This document shows, one piece after another, positions 52,748 through 61,696 of a stretch of DNA of 64,000 nt (positions are counted from its first letter, which is position 1; every line of letters starts with the position of its first letter). Source of the stretch: Treponema primitia ZAS-2 (lineage in GTDB: Bacteria > Spirochaetota > Spirochaetia > Treponematales > Breznakiellaceae); the NCBI RefSeq assembly GCF_000214375.1, contig NC_015578.1, positions 1,798,001 to 1,862,000 of the forward strand. The letters are read 5' to 3'. The notes under the pieces are model-generated. The model was not told the origin of the DNA and made no database searches. It saw only the letters and a list, made by a program, of their open reading frames with translations. Both the position numbers and the translations under genes were made by a program.

Positions 52748-54085
52748 CTAACGAAATATTGCTATTTTAATTGTTTCTATTAAAATGTCAATTATTACAT
52801 CATCCATCCCGGGATACACGCCGATCCAAAAAGTATCGTTCATTATATGATCGGTGTTATTAAGATTGCCAACAATCCGGTAGCCGTTTCCGGAATTACG
52901 CATTTCATCAAAACATGGATGCTTAACCAGGTTTCCTGCGAAAAGCATTCGTGTTTGAATGTTTTTATTTTCAATATGTTGAACCAGATTGTTTCTATTC
53001 ACTCCATCTTTGCATGTAAGTAAAAACCCAAACCAGCTTGGATTTGAATTAGGCGCTGCTTCCGGAAGAATAAGCTTGTCCTGCAAATTTATAAGCCCCT
53101 CATACAGCCGTTGCCAATTATACCGGCGCTTCTCAACAAATGACGGGAATTTCTCAAGCTGAGCGCAACCGATGGCTGCCTGCATATCGGTAGCCTTGAG
53201 GTTATACCCAAAGTGACTGTACACATATTTATGATCATACCCTTGAGGGAGTTCTCCGTATTGTTTATTAAATCGGTGACCGCAAAGATTGTCCCGCCCG
53301 GAAGGACAAACACAGTCTCGACCCCAATCCCGCAAAGAACGAATAATCTTGTTCAATAAAGGATTCGATGTGTATACCGCCCCACCTTCACCCATAGTCA
53401 TATGGTGAGGCGGGTAAAAACTTGAGGTACCAATATCCCCAATGGTCCCGGTTAACCGATCTTCACCGTTTAGTTTGTAGATCGTTCCCAGAGCATCGCA
53501 GTTATCTTCTACCAGCCACAAATTATGGGCATCGCAAAAATCTTTTACTGCTTTAAGGTCAAATGGGTTCCCCAAGGTATGGGCCAACATTACCGCTTTG
53601 GTTTTGGCTGATAATGCCTTTTCCATTAATGAAACATCAATGTTATATTGAGGGATAGTCACATCCACAAATACTGGAATGGCGCCATATTGGATGATTG
53701 GGGTCACTGTAGTCGGAAATCCCGCTGCAACAGTTATTACTTCATCTCCCCGCTGTATTGCACGTTCTTTCAGGAGAGGGGAGCTTAGGGCCATAAAAGC
53801 TAATAAATTAGCGGAAGAACCGGAGTTAACAAGGGAACAGAAAGGAACCTTGAGAAATTCGGACAGTTGCCTTTCAAACTGTTCCGTATACCGTCCGGAG
53901 GTAAGCCAGAACTCAAGGGCACTGTCCACGAGGTTCATCATTTCATGTTCATCAAAAACTCTGGAAGCGTAGGGGATACGGTCCCCATCTTTGTATGGAG
54001 ATTTTTGCATAAATAATTGATAATAGGCTTTTACACTGTCAAGAATCGATTGGGTAGCAGATTCTTTGGTCATCCCTTCAAACAT
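52748..54085 (-). CDS. rfbH: CDP-6-deoxy-4-hexulose 3-dehydrase (E1)
   Basis: 445 residues from the ATG at 54083-54085, which follows AGAGG with 8 nt spacing. PLP-fold protein (DegT/DnrJ type) in which the usual PLP-lysine is His: the segment SFYPPHHMTMGEGG near residue 219 is diagnostic of RfbH/AscC/DdhC. RDCVCPSGRDNLCGHRF supplies three Cys of the 2Fe-2S cluster. It removes O3 from CDP-4-keto-6-deoxyglucose, with electrons from a reductase (E3, DdhD/AscD) that is not encoded in this window. Overlaps rfbG by eight bases. Confidence 0.95.
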   Translation of the reverse strand: MFEGMTKESATQSILDSVKAYYQLFMQKSPYKDGDRIPYASRVFDEHEMMNLVDSALEFWLTSGRYTEQFERQLSEFLKVPFCSLVNSGSSANLLAFMALSSPLLKERAIQRGDEVITVAAGFPTTVTPIIQYGAIPVFVDVTIPQYNIDVSLMEKALSAKTKAVMLAHTLGNPFDLKAVKDFCDAHNLWLVEDNCDALGTIYKLNGEDRLTGTIGDIGTSSFYPPHHMTMGEGGAVYTSNPLLNKIIRSLRDWGRDCVCPSGRDNLCGHRFNKQYGELPQGYDHKYVYSHFGYNLKATDMQAAIGCAQLEKFPSFVEKRRYNWQRLYEGLINLQDKLILPEAAPNSNPSWFGFLLTCKDGVNRNNLVQHIENKNIQTRMLFAGNLVKHPCFDEMRNSGNGYRIVGNLNNTDHIMNDTFWIGVYPGMDDVIIDILIETIKIAIFR

Positions 54086-55127
54086 CAAAGTAACCTCTTA
54101 TTTGTTGATCAATACAATTCCGGCGTTTTTCATCGTTACCACACTGGGTAAATTCAACAATTTTTTCCACCGCAGTATTTATAGGCCATTTTAATTTCCA
54201 ACCCAATGTGGCCTTTGCTTTTGAGCAGTCAAGCTTAAGGTAATTTGCCTCGTGAGGGCCTCCATCATTTTCAGCATCCCAAGATGCACCCAGTCCCCAA
54301 ACAGCACAAAACAAGTCCGCAAGCTGCCCAGTAGTAACACAGCTTTCATCGTCAGGACCAAAGTTATAGGCGCCCTCTAATGACTTTTCGTGAAATTGCT
54401 TTTCTGCCAGAAGCAGATACCCTGAAAGACATTCCAAAACATGCTGGTAAGGCCGGATAGAATGAGGATTCCGAAGAACTATTTGTTTTTCCGTTTGTAC
54501 AGCCCGAATACAGTCGGGGATAATCCGGTCAATGGCATAATCGCCGCCACCGATTACATTCCCGGAACGGGCGCTTGAAATCGCAGATGTGCTGTTATCG
54601 CCAAAAAATGAATTCCGATAACTTGCAGTTATTAGCTCGCTGCATGATTTACTATTAGAATAGGGGTCATACCCGCAGAGGGTTTCTGATTCCCGGTATC
54701 CCCATAACCATTCCTTATTTTCATAGACCTTATCGGTCGTTACATTAACAAAAGAGCGGATATTGGGGGTCAATCGCAAGGCTTCAAGGATATTCACTGT
54801 CCCCATCACATTTGTTTCATAGGTGGCTGCTGGTTCACGGTAGGATACTCTGACGATGGGTTGGGCAGCCAAATGCAGGAGTATGTCCGGCTTGGCTTTC
54901 CGTACTGCCTTAATTAACATATCCCGGTTCCGGATATCACCGGTAATAGAATGGATATCGGCAGCAGTTTTAGTCTGCATAAAAAGTGATGGGTTAGTAA
55001 GCGGTTCCAGGGCATAGCCAGTTATATCCGCACCGGCATAGAGTAGTGTGCGACAAAGCCAAGTTCCTTTGAATCCCGTATGGCCGGTTAGAAAAACTTT
55101 TTTATCCTTATAAAATTCAATGTTCAT
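54078..55127 (-). CDS. rfbG: CDP-glucose 4,6-dehydratase
   Basis: 349 residues from the ATG at 55125-55127, sharing a base with the rfbF stop (TAATG); the open frame upstream gives an atypical extension. KKVFLTGHTGFKGTWLC, LAAQPIVRVSYREPAATYETN, FVNVTTDKVYENKEW and DPYSNSKSCSELI (Tyr-Lys) are diagnostic of CDP-glucose dehydratase. It produces CDP-4-keto-6-deoxyglucose for RfbH. Confidence 0.95.
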   Translation of the reverse strand: MNIEFYKDKKVFLTGHTGFKGTWLCRTLLYAGADITGYALEPLTNPSLFMQTKTAADIHSITGDIRNRDMLIKAVRKAKPDILLHLAAQPIVRVSYREPAATYETNVMGTVNILEALRLTPNIRSFVNVTTDKVYENKEWLWGYRESETLCGYDPYSNSKSCSELITASYRNSFFGDNSTSAISSARSGNVIGGGDYAIDRIIPDCIRAVQTEKQIVLRNPHSIRPYQHVLECLSGYLLLAEKQFHEKSLEGAYNFGPDDESCVTTGQLADLFCAVWGLGASWDAENDGGPHEANYLKLDCSKAKATLGWKLKWPINTAVEKIVEFTQCGNDEKRRNCIDQQIRGYFDV

Positions 55128-55909
55128 TACTGTTTTAACCAGAGTGCCCAAGGCGCTTTTCCGGTGGTCCAAAGTGATGTTAGATCATTTTTATCTTTAA
55201 GGGTATCCATGGATCTCCAAAACCCATTATGTTTAAAGGCGTTTAATTGTCCTTCAGTTGCAAGCCGTTCCAAGGGTGTTTTTTCCAAGACAGTCATATC
55301 GCCTTCTGTTAAGTAATCAAATATAGCAGATTCCATTACAAAGAAACCGCCATTAATCCAAGAACCATCACCAATAGGTTTTTCCTGAAAAGAAGAAATA
55401 AGACCTTCAGTATTAAAAGATAGAGCGCCAAATCTTCCGGCAGGACGCACAGATGTAAGGGTTACATATTTACCTGTGTTTTTATGATTTTCAATCAATT
55501 CTTTAATATTTACATCACTGACACCATCGCCATAGGTTAGCATAAATCGTTCATTACCTATGAATTTTCGCGCCCGTAAAATTCTACCGCCAGTCATCGT
55601 GTCTGGTCCGGTATAGAGCATGGTAACTTTCCAAGGCTCATTCCGATGATTATGAATTTCAACGCTGTTATTTTCCATATCGACTGTAATATCAGAATAC
55701 CTGGTGTAATAGTTTATAAAATAATCTTTGATAAAATGGGATAGATATCCGGTAAGCACTACAAATTCAGTAAAACCCCAGTAGGCATAAGTTTTCATAA
55801 TATGCCAAAGTATGGGTTTTCCACCAATTTCTACCATAGGCTTAGGACGTAAACTGGTTTCTTCAGAAAGCCTAGTACCAAATCCACCAGCCAATATAAC
55901 TACTTTCAT
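55127..55909 (-). CDS. rfbF: Glucose-1-phosphate cytidylyltransferase
   Basis: 260 residues. LAGGFGTRLSEETSLRPKPM, GGKPILWHIMKTYAYWGF, FVVLTGYLSHFIKDYF, and GDGVSDVNIKELI are the known RfbF/AscA/DdhA order. It activates glucose-1-phosphate with CTP as first step to a CDP-3,6-dideoxyhexose. It starts one base after the GT11-like gene ends. Confidence 0.96.
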   Translation of the reverse strand: MKVVILAGGFGTRLSEETSLRPKPMVEIGGKPILWHIMKTYAYWGFTEFVVLTGYLSHFIKDYFINYYTRYSDITVDMENNSVEIHNHRNEPWKVTMLYTGPDTMTGGRILRARKFIGNERFMLTYGDGVSDVNIKELIENHKNTGKYVTLTSVRPAGRFGALSFNTEGLISSFQEKPIGDGSWINGGFFVMESAIFDYLTEGDMTVLEKTPLERLATEGQLNAFKHNGFWRSMDTLKDKNDLTSLWTTGKAPWALWLKQ

Positions 55910-55910
55910 A

Positions 55911-56726
55911 TCATCCCTTTAGCATATAATGAAATTGATTAAGTTCTATATTACCTGAATCATCATTTATATTATAAATCTTATTTTTACCTATAAAATT
56001 TGCCCACATAGAAAAAGTACTTGGTGGTCCTATCAAAAAATCACACTTGGACATTAAATATTGATCGATAAACCATTCATTATTTGAAATATAAGTATTA
56101 TCATTTTCTTTAAACGTTGTAAGCTCATTGGAAAATATTATAAAAATACATTCTTGATGCAAATATTTTTTTATTTCATTTCTAAGATTATTCATATACT
56201 TTGCATATACGTTATCATCAAAATACCACTTACCATCATTAAATATTTTATAATCACCTCTCCTAATATGAACACCAACAACTATTTGATTAGACTTAAT
56301 CTGGTTTATCCTTTTTAATAATTCATTGTTTTCATAATAATTTCTCTTTAGTGTATATTTATTAATAAAGACATCCTTGAATTTTTTAACCAATGCCGGT
56401 ACATGAAAATACCAACCCCCGACATATACGTTTTTATAAGAGTGTATATAGGCTAAAAGTACATCTATATTATTTGCATCTTCATAATCAAACATTATAA
56501 CATTCTTCAAAATTTTTGCGTTGATTAACATATCGCGCAATCTATTACTTAATATAGAATTGCCCCCCGGTTGTGACGATGTACATGGTGATACATAATA
56601 CTTACATATATCCTGAAATGTTGGATTAGAATACGATATTCCATATTCCATACAAAAACACTCAAAGTTAAGATTTTGAAATAATCTATTGCCATAATCG
56701 CCGTAACTTTTATATAAAATAAGCAT
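55911..56726 (-). CDS. GT11-like (alpha-1,2-fucosyltransferase) enzyme
   Basis: 271 residues. VVGVHIRRGDYKIF (near residue 149) is the H-x-R-R-G-D-Y motif that binds GDP-fucose in alpha-1,2/1,6-fucosyltransferases; FIIFSNE and YLMSKCDFLIGPPSTFSMWA are the following conserved segments of GT11. The N terminus YGDYGNRLFQNLNFECF fits the usual G-N-x-x-F/L-Q opening. It is AT-rich. The GDP-fucose made by Gmd/Fcl is the likely donor; relatives acting on other donors exist. Confidence 0.78.
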   Translation of the reverse strand: MLILYKSYGDYGNRLFQNLNFECFCMEYGISYSNPTFQDICKYYVSPCTSSQPGGNSILSNRLRDMLINAKILKNVIMFDYEDANNIDVLLAYIHSYKNVYVGGWYFHVPALVKKFKDVFINKYTLKRNYYENNELLKRINQIKSNQIVVGVHIRRGDYKIFNDGKWYFDDNVYAKYMNNLRNEIKKYLHQECIFIIFSNELTTFKENDNTYISNNEWFIDQYLMSKCDFLIGPPSTFSMWANFIGKNKIYNINDDSGNIELNQFHYMLKG

Positions 56727-56738
56727 ATTAACGATTAA

Positions 56739-58019
56739 TTATTTCCAGGTAATGATGGGAGCTAACACACCTGGTCTTGCGCTATACCAATAAGGAGAAT
56801 CACTCAACCCACCTTTTATCACTAAGCTTATTTCAGGAGCATTTAAAATTGGCTCAGTTATCCAGAAACGAAAATGCAAGCTACTGATCAACTCTAGTCT
56901 ATACTCACCTTCGTTAAACAAATGTTTGGGGATTGCACTTCTTATTTTACAAATGCCAGATTTTAAATTAGGCCATTTTTCTTGTTCGGTATCCGTTTGA
57001 TAAGACCAATAAAGTATTACTCCATCACTATTGTAAATGGCATAACCGATACAAAGTGCGTTGTCTTGTTCTTTTATTTCACCGGTAATATTTACCCAAC
57101 ATTCATGATTGCTTTCAATGTTTCTGTTGATAATGTTATCATTTGCATCTGTTAAATAAAAAGCTAAAGGTTTAAACCATGGGTTATCAAATTCATTCCC
57201 GCTATTATACCATTCAAATTTTTTTTCATTGTCATCATTACCCAAATATTTTTTTGTCACCTGCTTTATATAATCGGAATTAAAAACGACTTTCCCATTT
57301 TCTAAAATAATCCCGCTATTACACAGTTGTTCCACTGCCCCCATATTATGACTCACAAAAAGCACTGTCCGTCCCTGACCGGTGCTCAAGTCCTGCATCT
57401 TACCTATGGCTTTATTCTGGAACTCTGCATCTCCTACCGCTAATACCTCATCAGCTATCAGTATATCACTATCAAGATGGGCGGCTACTGCAAAGGCTAA
57501 TCGAACATACATCCCACTGGAATAGCGTTTTACAGGCGTGTCAATATGGTTTTCAATACCACTAAAGGCGATAATCTCATCAAGTTTTTGATCAATACGG
57601 CGTTTTTTCATACCAAGAATTGCACCATTAAGGTATATGTTTTCACGACCAGTTAATTCCCCATGGAAGCCAGTACCTACTTCCAGAAGACTAGCAACTT
57701 TGCCCTTGATTTTTATACTGCCTTCGGTAGGGGAGGTAATACGGGACAGGAGTTTGAGTAGGGTGCTCTTTCCTGCGCCGTTCTTCCCTATTATACCAAT
57801 CCGATCTCCTTGTTTTATCTCCAGGCTTATGTCCTTGAGTGCCCAAAAGTAATTTTCCGTATTAGCGTATTTGTTTTCGCCTATTTTAGAGTGGGGATCA
57901 TTTTTTCCCTGTTTTAAAGCTATCCAAGTTTGTATATCTCTAAACAGAGTACCATTATTAATTACCCCAAGGCGGTATTTTTTGGAGATGTGTTCTATAC
58001 GTATAGCTATATCAGACAT
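56739..58019 (-). CDS. wzt: O-polysaccharide ABC exporter, ATP-binding subunit (Wzt)
   Basis: 426 residues. Residues 1-255 are the nucleotide-binding domain: Walker A GKNGAGKSTLLK, signature YSSGMYVRLAFA, Walker B DILIADEVLAVGD and the SHNM switch. Residues 270-426 form an additional beta-rich domain like the Wzt C-terminal carbohydrate-binding domain, which in O9a/O8 systems recognises a modified chain end before export. With Wzm (59784) it should flip the lipid-linked glycan across the inner membrane. The two subunits are separated by a Wzi-like gene, an unusual order. Confidence 0.93.
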   Translation of the reverse strand: MSDIAIRIEHISKKYRLGVINNGTLFRDIQTWIALKQGKNDPHSKIGENKYANTENYFWALKDISLEIKQGDRIGIIGKNGAGKSTLLKLLSRITSPTEGSIKIKGKVASLLEVGTGFHGELTGRENIYLNGAILGMKKRRIDQKLDEIIAFSGIENHIDTPVKRYSSGMYVRLAFAVAAHLDSDILIADEVLAVGDAEFQNKAIGKMQDLSTGQGRTVLFVSHNMGAVEQLCNSGIILENGKVVFNSDYIKQVTKKYLGNDDNEKKFEWYNSGNEFDNPWFKPLAFYLTDANDNIINRNIESNHECWVNITGEIKEQDNALCIGYAIYNSDGVILYWSYQTDTEQEKWPNLKSGICKIRSAIPKHLFNEGEYRLELISSLHFRFWITEPILNAPEISLVIKGGLSDSPYWYSARPGVLAPIITWK

Positions 58020-58109
58020 TTAAGATTCCGTTATTGACATTGTTCATTTTTATCGCAATAATATTTATTCTTTATTTTTCGGAGAAAAGTTGCACGCTAG
58101 TTTCTGTGC

Positions 58110-58132
58110 GTATTTATATCTTAAATAAATAC
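58110..58132 (-). other. AT-rich hairpin between Wzi-like gene and wzt
   Basis: A perfect 8-bp stem (GTATTTAT / ATAAATAC) with a seven-base loop begins directly behind the stop of the Wzi-like gene. The stem is weak and lacks a T run, so it may be an attenuator or RNA-end structure, or simply chance in AT-rich DNA. Confidence 0.3.
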
Positions 58133-59794
58133 TTAAAATGAGTATTTTAAAGATGTTGTTATATAAACATTATATCTGTGTGAAGATGAAAGGAATGAAA
58201 TTGACTTGGATAACGGATTATGTTCGTCACGAAAAACAAGTGAGCTGGAAATGGACATATTATGATTAATATAATATAACCCTGAAATACCAATATCAAG
58301 AAATGCTCTTATATTCCCCAAAGGAATTCCTTCGGCGTTACCGTATGTTCGTGATTCAATAAAATAACTATGATCCAGATCTGGATTTCTTCTTTGAAGA
58401 AAAATATTTCCATATCCTTTAGGATAATATAATTTAAAACCTAAATATTGGCTATTTCCACCCGTACCAATACCAGCCCCTAACCATTGACCTTGATTAG
58501 TATGTCCCTGAGTGATAATATGATGTGCATAAAAAGTTGAATACCAATTAATTAATCTATCATAATCTTGGGAGCATTCCAAATTTGTAATTTCAAGTAA
58601 AATTTCCCCTTTTAGAGTATTCGTAATAGGTACTGATTTTTTTATTCCAACTGTATATCCTTCTGTATGAAAGGGATAGCGTAAAAAATGATCAAAATTC
58701 GGACTAAAATCATTTTTTCCCCATTCAAAGAAAATATCAAGCCCTGCAATTGGTAAAATATAATCGATAATCACTGATGCCCTTTGATCATTTTCATCGT
58801 ATCCTGCATCGATTTCCATGAACGGCCACAATATAGTAGTTATTGCCTCATAGTTCATGGCATTCCATTTGGAAAGCATAATTCGATTAAAGCCAATAGA
58901 GAGTCCGGATAGGAAAGGAACGCCATAAGCTATACTGAACCCGGTGATCAGGTTATGATCGTTGGAACTGTCGTTATCAAACCAATTTGACTCTGAAAGG
59001 TATCCCATCCAGGCTCGAGTTTCTATGTCACCGAGGTACCAGTTGAGCTTTGGAATAACCATACGTTGTTTCCGCAGCCCTATATCTAACTTGGGATAGG
59101 AAGCAGCATTGTTTGAATGGATGATCGGATTAAGTCGCGCCGGACCCAGCCATATCGCCTGGGTTCCGAATCCTATGGTCAGGGTTTTCCAGGTGTAGCG
59201 AACTTCGCTGTCACCCCAATCGTAGATGAAAAACGGATCATCCCCAAAACGCTGGGGGGCGTCAATGCTGGGTACACCGTAATACCCATATTTAGCGGCT
59301 TTGTCTTTATAGTTATCACCTGTATAAGCAGGTGACATATACTCAAACCCAGCGTTCTGGGAAAAGGCTAGTTGGGGCTTGAAGGTCAGCTCAACACCAT
59401 AGGCTTCAAGCCGGGCGCCTCCTGTGAAGCTGCCGTTGTAACCTTTACCCTGCCAGAGGGCACCGTCGTTCTGACCGTAAGGAGTGGCGGTATTGTAGGA
59501 GTTAAACAACTCCGGGCCGAATATTTTGAGGGTAATTTTGTCGGTTAAATTTCGCCTGGTTCCTAGATTGTTATTCTTCCAAGGGTGGTCGGCTTCTTTG
59601 TCAATGATCCAGGACGAATCGGACAGGGTCCTAAAGTTAAGATAAGGGCGTTCGCTTAAACCCTGTAGAGCCAGGAAGTCGTAGTATTGTTCGGTATCCG
59701 AGACCAAAGCTTCCTGGGCAGTTACCAAAACTGTGGTAAGTATAAATAATACTATCAGGGTTTTATGATTTAACAGGTTCAATTTATACCACAT
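58133..59794 (-). CDS. Wzi-like capsule-assembly outer-membrane protein
   Basis: 553 residues from the ATG at 59792-59794, which yields a compact signal peptide ending VTAQEA; ATGs at 59812 and 59830 lie further inside the upstream permease gene. YDFLALQGLSERPYL and the following segment with WGDSEVRYTW, IWLGPARLNPIIHSNNAASYP match the Wzi W/G-P-x-x-x-P...S-N-x-A signature more clearly than the two other copies in the window. It ends SLKYSF, a barrel terminus. It would hold or guide the glycan at the outer membrane. Lies between the two ABC exporter subunits. Confidence 0.82.
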   Translation of the reverse strand: MWYKLNLLNHKTLIVLFILTTVLVTAQEALVSDTEQYYDFLALQGLSERPYLNFRTLSDSSWIIDKEADHPWKNNNLGTRRNLTDKITLKIFGPELFNSYNTATPYGQNDGALWQGKGYNGSFTGGARLEAYGVELTFKPQLAFSQNAGFEYMSPAYTGDNYKDKAAKYGYYGVPSIDAPQRFGDDPFFIYDWGDSEVRYTWKTLTIGFGTQAIWLGPARLNPIIHSNNAASYPKLDIGLRKQRMVIPKLNWYLGDIETRAWMGYLSESNWFDNDSSNDHNLITGFSIAYGVPFLSGLSIGFNRIMLSKWNAMNYEAITTILWPFMEIDAGYDENDQRASVIIDYILPIAGLDIFFEWGKNDFSPNFDHFLRYPFHTEGYTVGIKKSVPITNTLKGEILLEITNLECSQDYDRLINWYSTFYAHHIITQGHTNQGQWLGAGIGTGGNSQYLGFKLYYPKGYGNIFLQRRNPDLDHSYFIESRTYGNAEGIPLGNIRAFLDIGISGLYYINHNMSISSSLVFRDEHNPLSKSISFLSSSHRYNVYITTSLKYSF

Positions 59795-60629
59795 CAATAA
59801 AATTTTGCTCATTCTGGTTAAACAAAACAAGTCCCAGGAAAAGCATAGCTACCGTTATTCCCAGGCTGGTCAGTATCATGGCGGAAGAAACGGAACCGGC
59901 GCCATAAAACCAAATCCGGAACAGTTCAATGGGGGCGCTAACGGGGTTTACAAAGTTGACCCAGCTAAAGCGGCTGGGGATCGATGACATGGGGTAGACT
60001 ACCGGGGTAGCATACATTGCAAGCCCCAGGGCGAAGGTCACCAGCTGCTTGAGATCACGGTATTTTGTTGTAAGGGAGGAGATAATGATACCCACGCCCA
60101 TACCTAAAGCTGCAAGCCAGGCAAAAATGAGGGGAAAGGCGAATATCCAGAGGGAACCCCTGATAGGTGCGCCTGAGATGATATAATATACATAGAATAC
60201 CATGAGCAGCAAAAATTGTATGAATATTTTTGTTACGTTACTGAACACATTGCTGATGGGTACGGTAAGTCGAGGGAAGTACACCTTACCGAAAAGGTTA
60301 GCATTGTTAATGAAGAGGTTGGAAGCATCTGAAAAGCATCCGGCAAAAAAGGTCCAGAGCATAGTTCCTGAATAATAAAAGAGCAAAAATGGGACGCCGT
60401 TGGTACCTATATTGGCGAGATTGCCGAAGACAAAAGAGTACATGATGGTAGAAAACAGGGGCTGAATGACGAGCCACAGGGGACCCAGGATGGTCTGTTT
60501 GTATTGGAGTACAAAATCGCGTTTCACAAAGAGGTAGACCAGATCCCGATAACGGATTACATCCCGTAACTGTAAATCCAGGAGTTTCCGTTTGGGTTTA
60601 ATTGTTAAAGTCCAGTTTTCATCAGCCAT
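59784..60629 (-). CDS. wzm: O-polysaccharide ABC exporter, membrane subunit (Wzm)
   Basis: 281 residues from the ATG at 60627-60629 (MADENW), overlapping the epimerase stop by eight bases; the frame remains open upstream but without family similarity. YRDLVYLFVKRDFVLQYKQTILGPLW is the typical cytoplasmic opening of ABC-2 polysaccharide permeases, followed by six membrane helices and VNPVSAPIELFR near the end. Partner of Wzt. Confidence 0.93.
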   Translation of the reverse strand: MADENWTLTIKPKRKLLDLQLRDVIRYRDLVYLFVKRDFVLQYKQTILGPLWLVIQPLFSTIMYSFVFGNLANIGTNGVPFLLFYYSGTMLWTFFAGCFSDASNLFINNANLFGKVYFPRLTVPISNVFSNVTKIFIQFLLLMVFYVYYIISGAPIRGSLWIFAFPLIFAWLAALGMGVGIIISSLTTKYRDLKQLVTFALGLAMYATPVVYPMSSIPSRFSWVNFVNPVSAPIELFRIWFYGAGSVSSAMILTSLGITVAMLFLGLVLFNQNEQNFIDVV

Positions 60630-61689
60630 TATAATATCCGTTAAACCATTCCGCAAAGGCCTTGAGCCCTGCGTTAATATCTGTGCGAGGTTCCCAATCC
60701 AGGTCCCGCCGGGTATCTTCAATGTCCGCTTCGGTGGCGGCTACATCGCCTTCCTGCATAGGAAGGTAGCGCTTCACCGCTTTTGTGCCTAAGGCAGTTT
60801 CCAGGGTTTCAATAAAATTTTTAAGCTTTTCCGGTCGGTTATTCCCCAGGTTGTACAGCCGGAAGGGGGCGGAGGATTCCGCCGGTCCGCTTTTCAGGGG
60901 ATCAAACCCGGGAGCGGGGGAGGGGAGGCGCTCCGAAGCTTTCAGAACCCCATCGGTAATATCGTCGATATAGGTAAAGTCCCGCAACATTTCCCCATTA
61001 TTGTATACATCTATGGGTTCACCTTTACTGATGGCCAGGGAAAACTTATAGTAGGCCATGTCGGGGCGGCCCCAGGGTCCATACACCGTAAAAAACCTCA
61101 GCCCCGTAACAGGGATGTTGAAGAGGTGGGCGTAGGTATGGGCCATAAGTTCGTTGGACCGTTTGGTGGCGGCATAGAGGCTTACCGGGTGATCCACCTG
61201 ATCTTGTACTGAAAAGGGCCGCTTGCTGTTCATGCCATACACGGATGAACTGGAAGCATACACCAGATGGGGTACCGCTAATGATCTACAGAGCTCAAGA
61301 ATGTTCAGGAAACCTGCGATATTGCTGGTGATATAGGCATCGGGATTTTGAATGCTGTAGCGGACCCCGGCTTGGGCTGCCAAGTGGATGATCCGGTCAA
61401 TAAAGCCGCATTCCTGAATATAATTGTTAACAAGCGAAGCGAGAGCTTCCTTATCCTCAAGTTTCAACTGGACAAATTTGAAGAGTTGAAAACTATGGCT
61501 TCCCAAGGGAACGCCGTAATCCACATCACCGGCAACTATCCCCAGTTCCTTCAAACGGTCATGCTTAAGGAAAACCGGATAGTAATCGTTTAACGAATCA
61601 ATACCCAGCACCTGATGGCCCTGTTCCAGCAGTTTTTTTGTTACATAAAATCCGATAAACCCGGCAGCGCCGGTAACGATATAATTCAC
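60622..61689 (-). CDS. UDP-glucuronate 4-epimerase
   Basis: 355 residues, extended SDR. GAAGFIGFYVTKKLLEQGHQV, NDYYPVFLKHDRL, HLAAQAGVRYSIQNPDAYI and SSSSVYGMNSKRPFS, then SLYAATKRSNELMAH (Tyr-Lys) and RFFTVYGPWGRPDMA are characteristic of the UDP-GlcA/UDP-GalA epimerase group (WbnF, Gla). It would make UDP-galacturonate from the product of the adjacent Ugd. Seven bases separate it from ugd. Confidence 0.92.
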   Translation of the reverse strand: MNYIVTGAAGFIGFYVTKKLLEQGHQVLGIDSLNDYYPVFLKHDRLKELGIVAGDVDYGVPLGSHSFQLFKFVQLKLEDKEALASLVNNYIQECGFIDRIIHLAAQAGVRYSIQNPDAYITSNIAGFLNILELCRSLAVPHLVYASSSSVYGMNSKRPFSVQDQVDHPVSLYAATKRSNELMAHTYAHLFNIPVTGLRFFTVYGPWGRPDMAYYKFSLAISKGEPIDVYNNGEMLRDFTYIDDITDGVLKASERLPSPAPGFDPLKSGPAESSAPFRLYNLGNNRPEKLKNFIETLETALGTKAVKRYLPMQEGDVAATEADIEDTRRDLDWEPRTDINAGLKAFAEWFNGYYNG

Positions 61690-61696
61690 TATGCCC

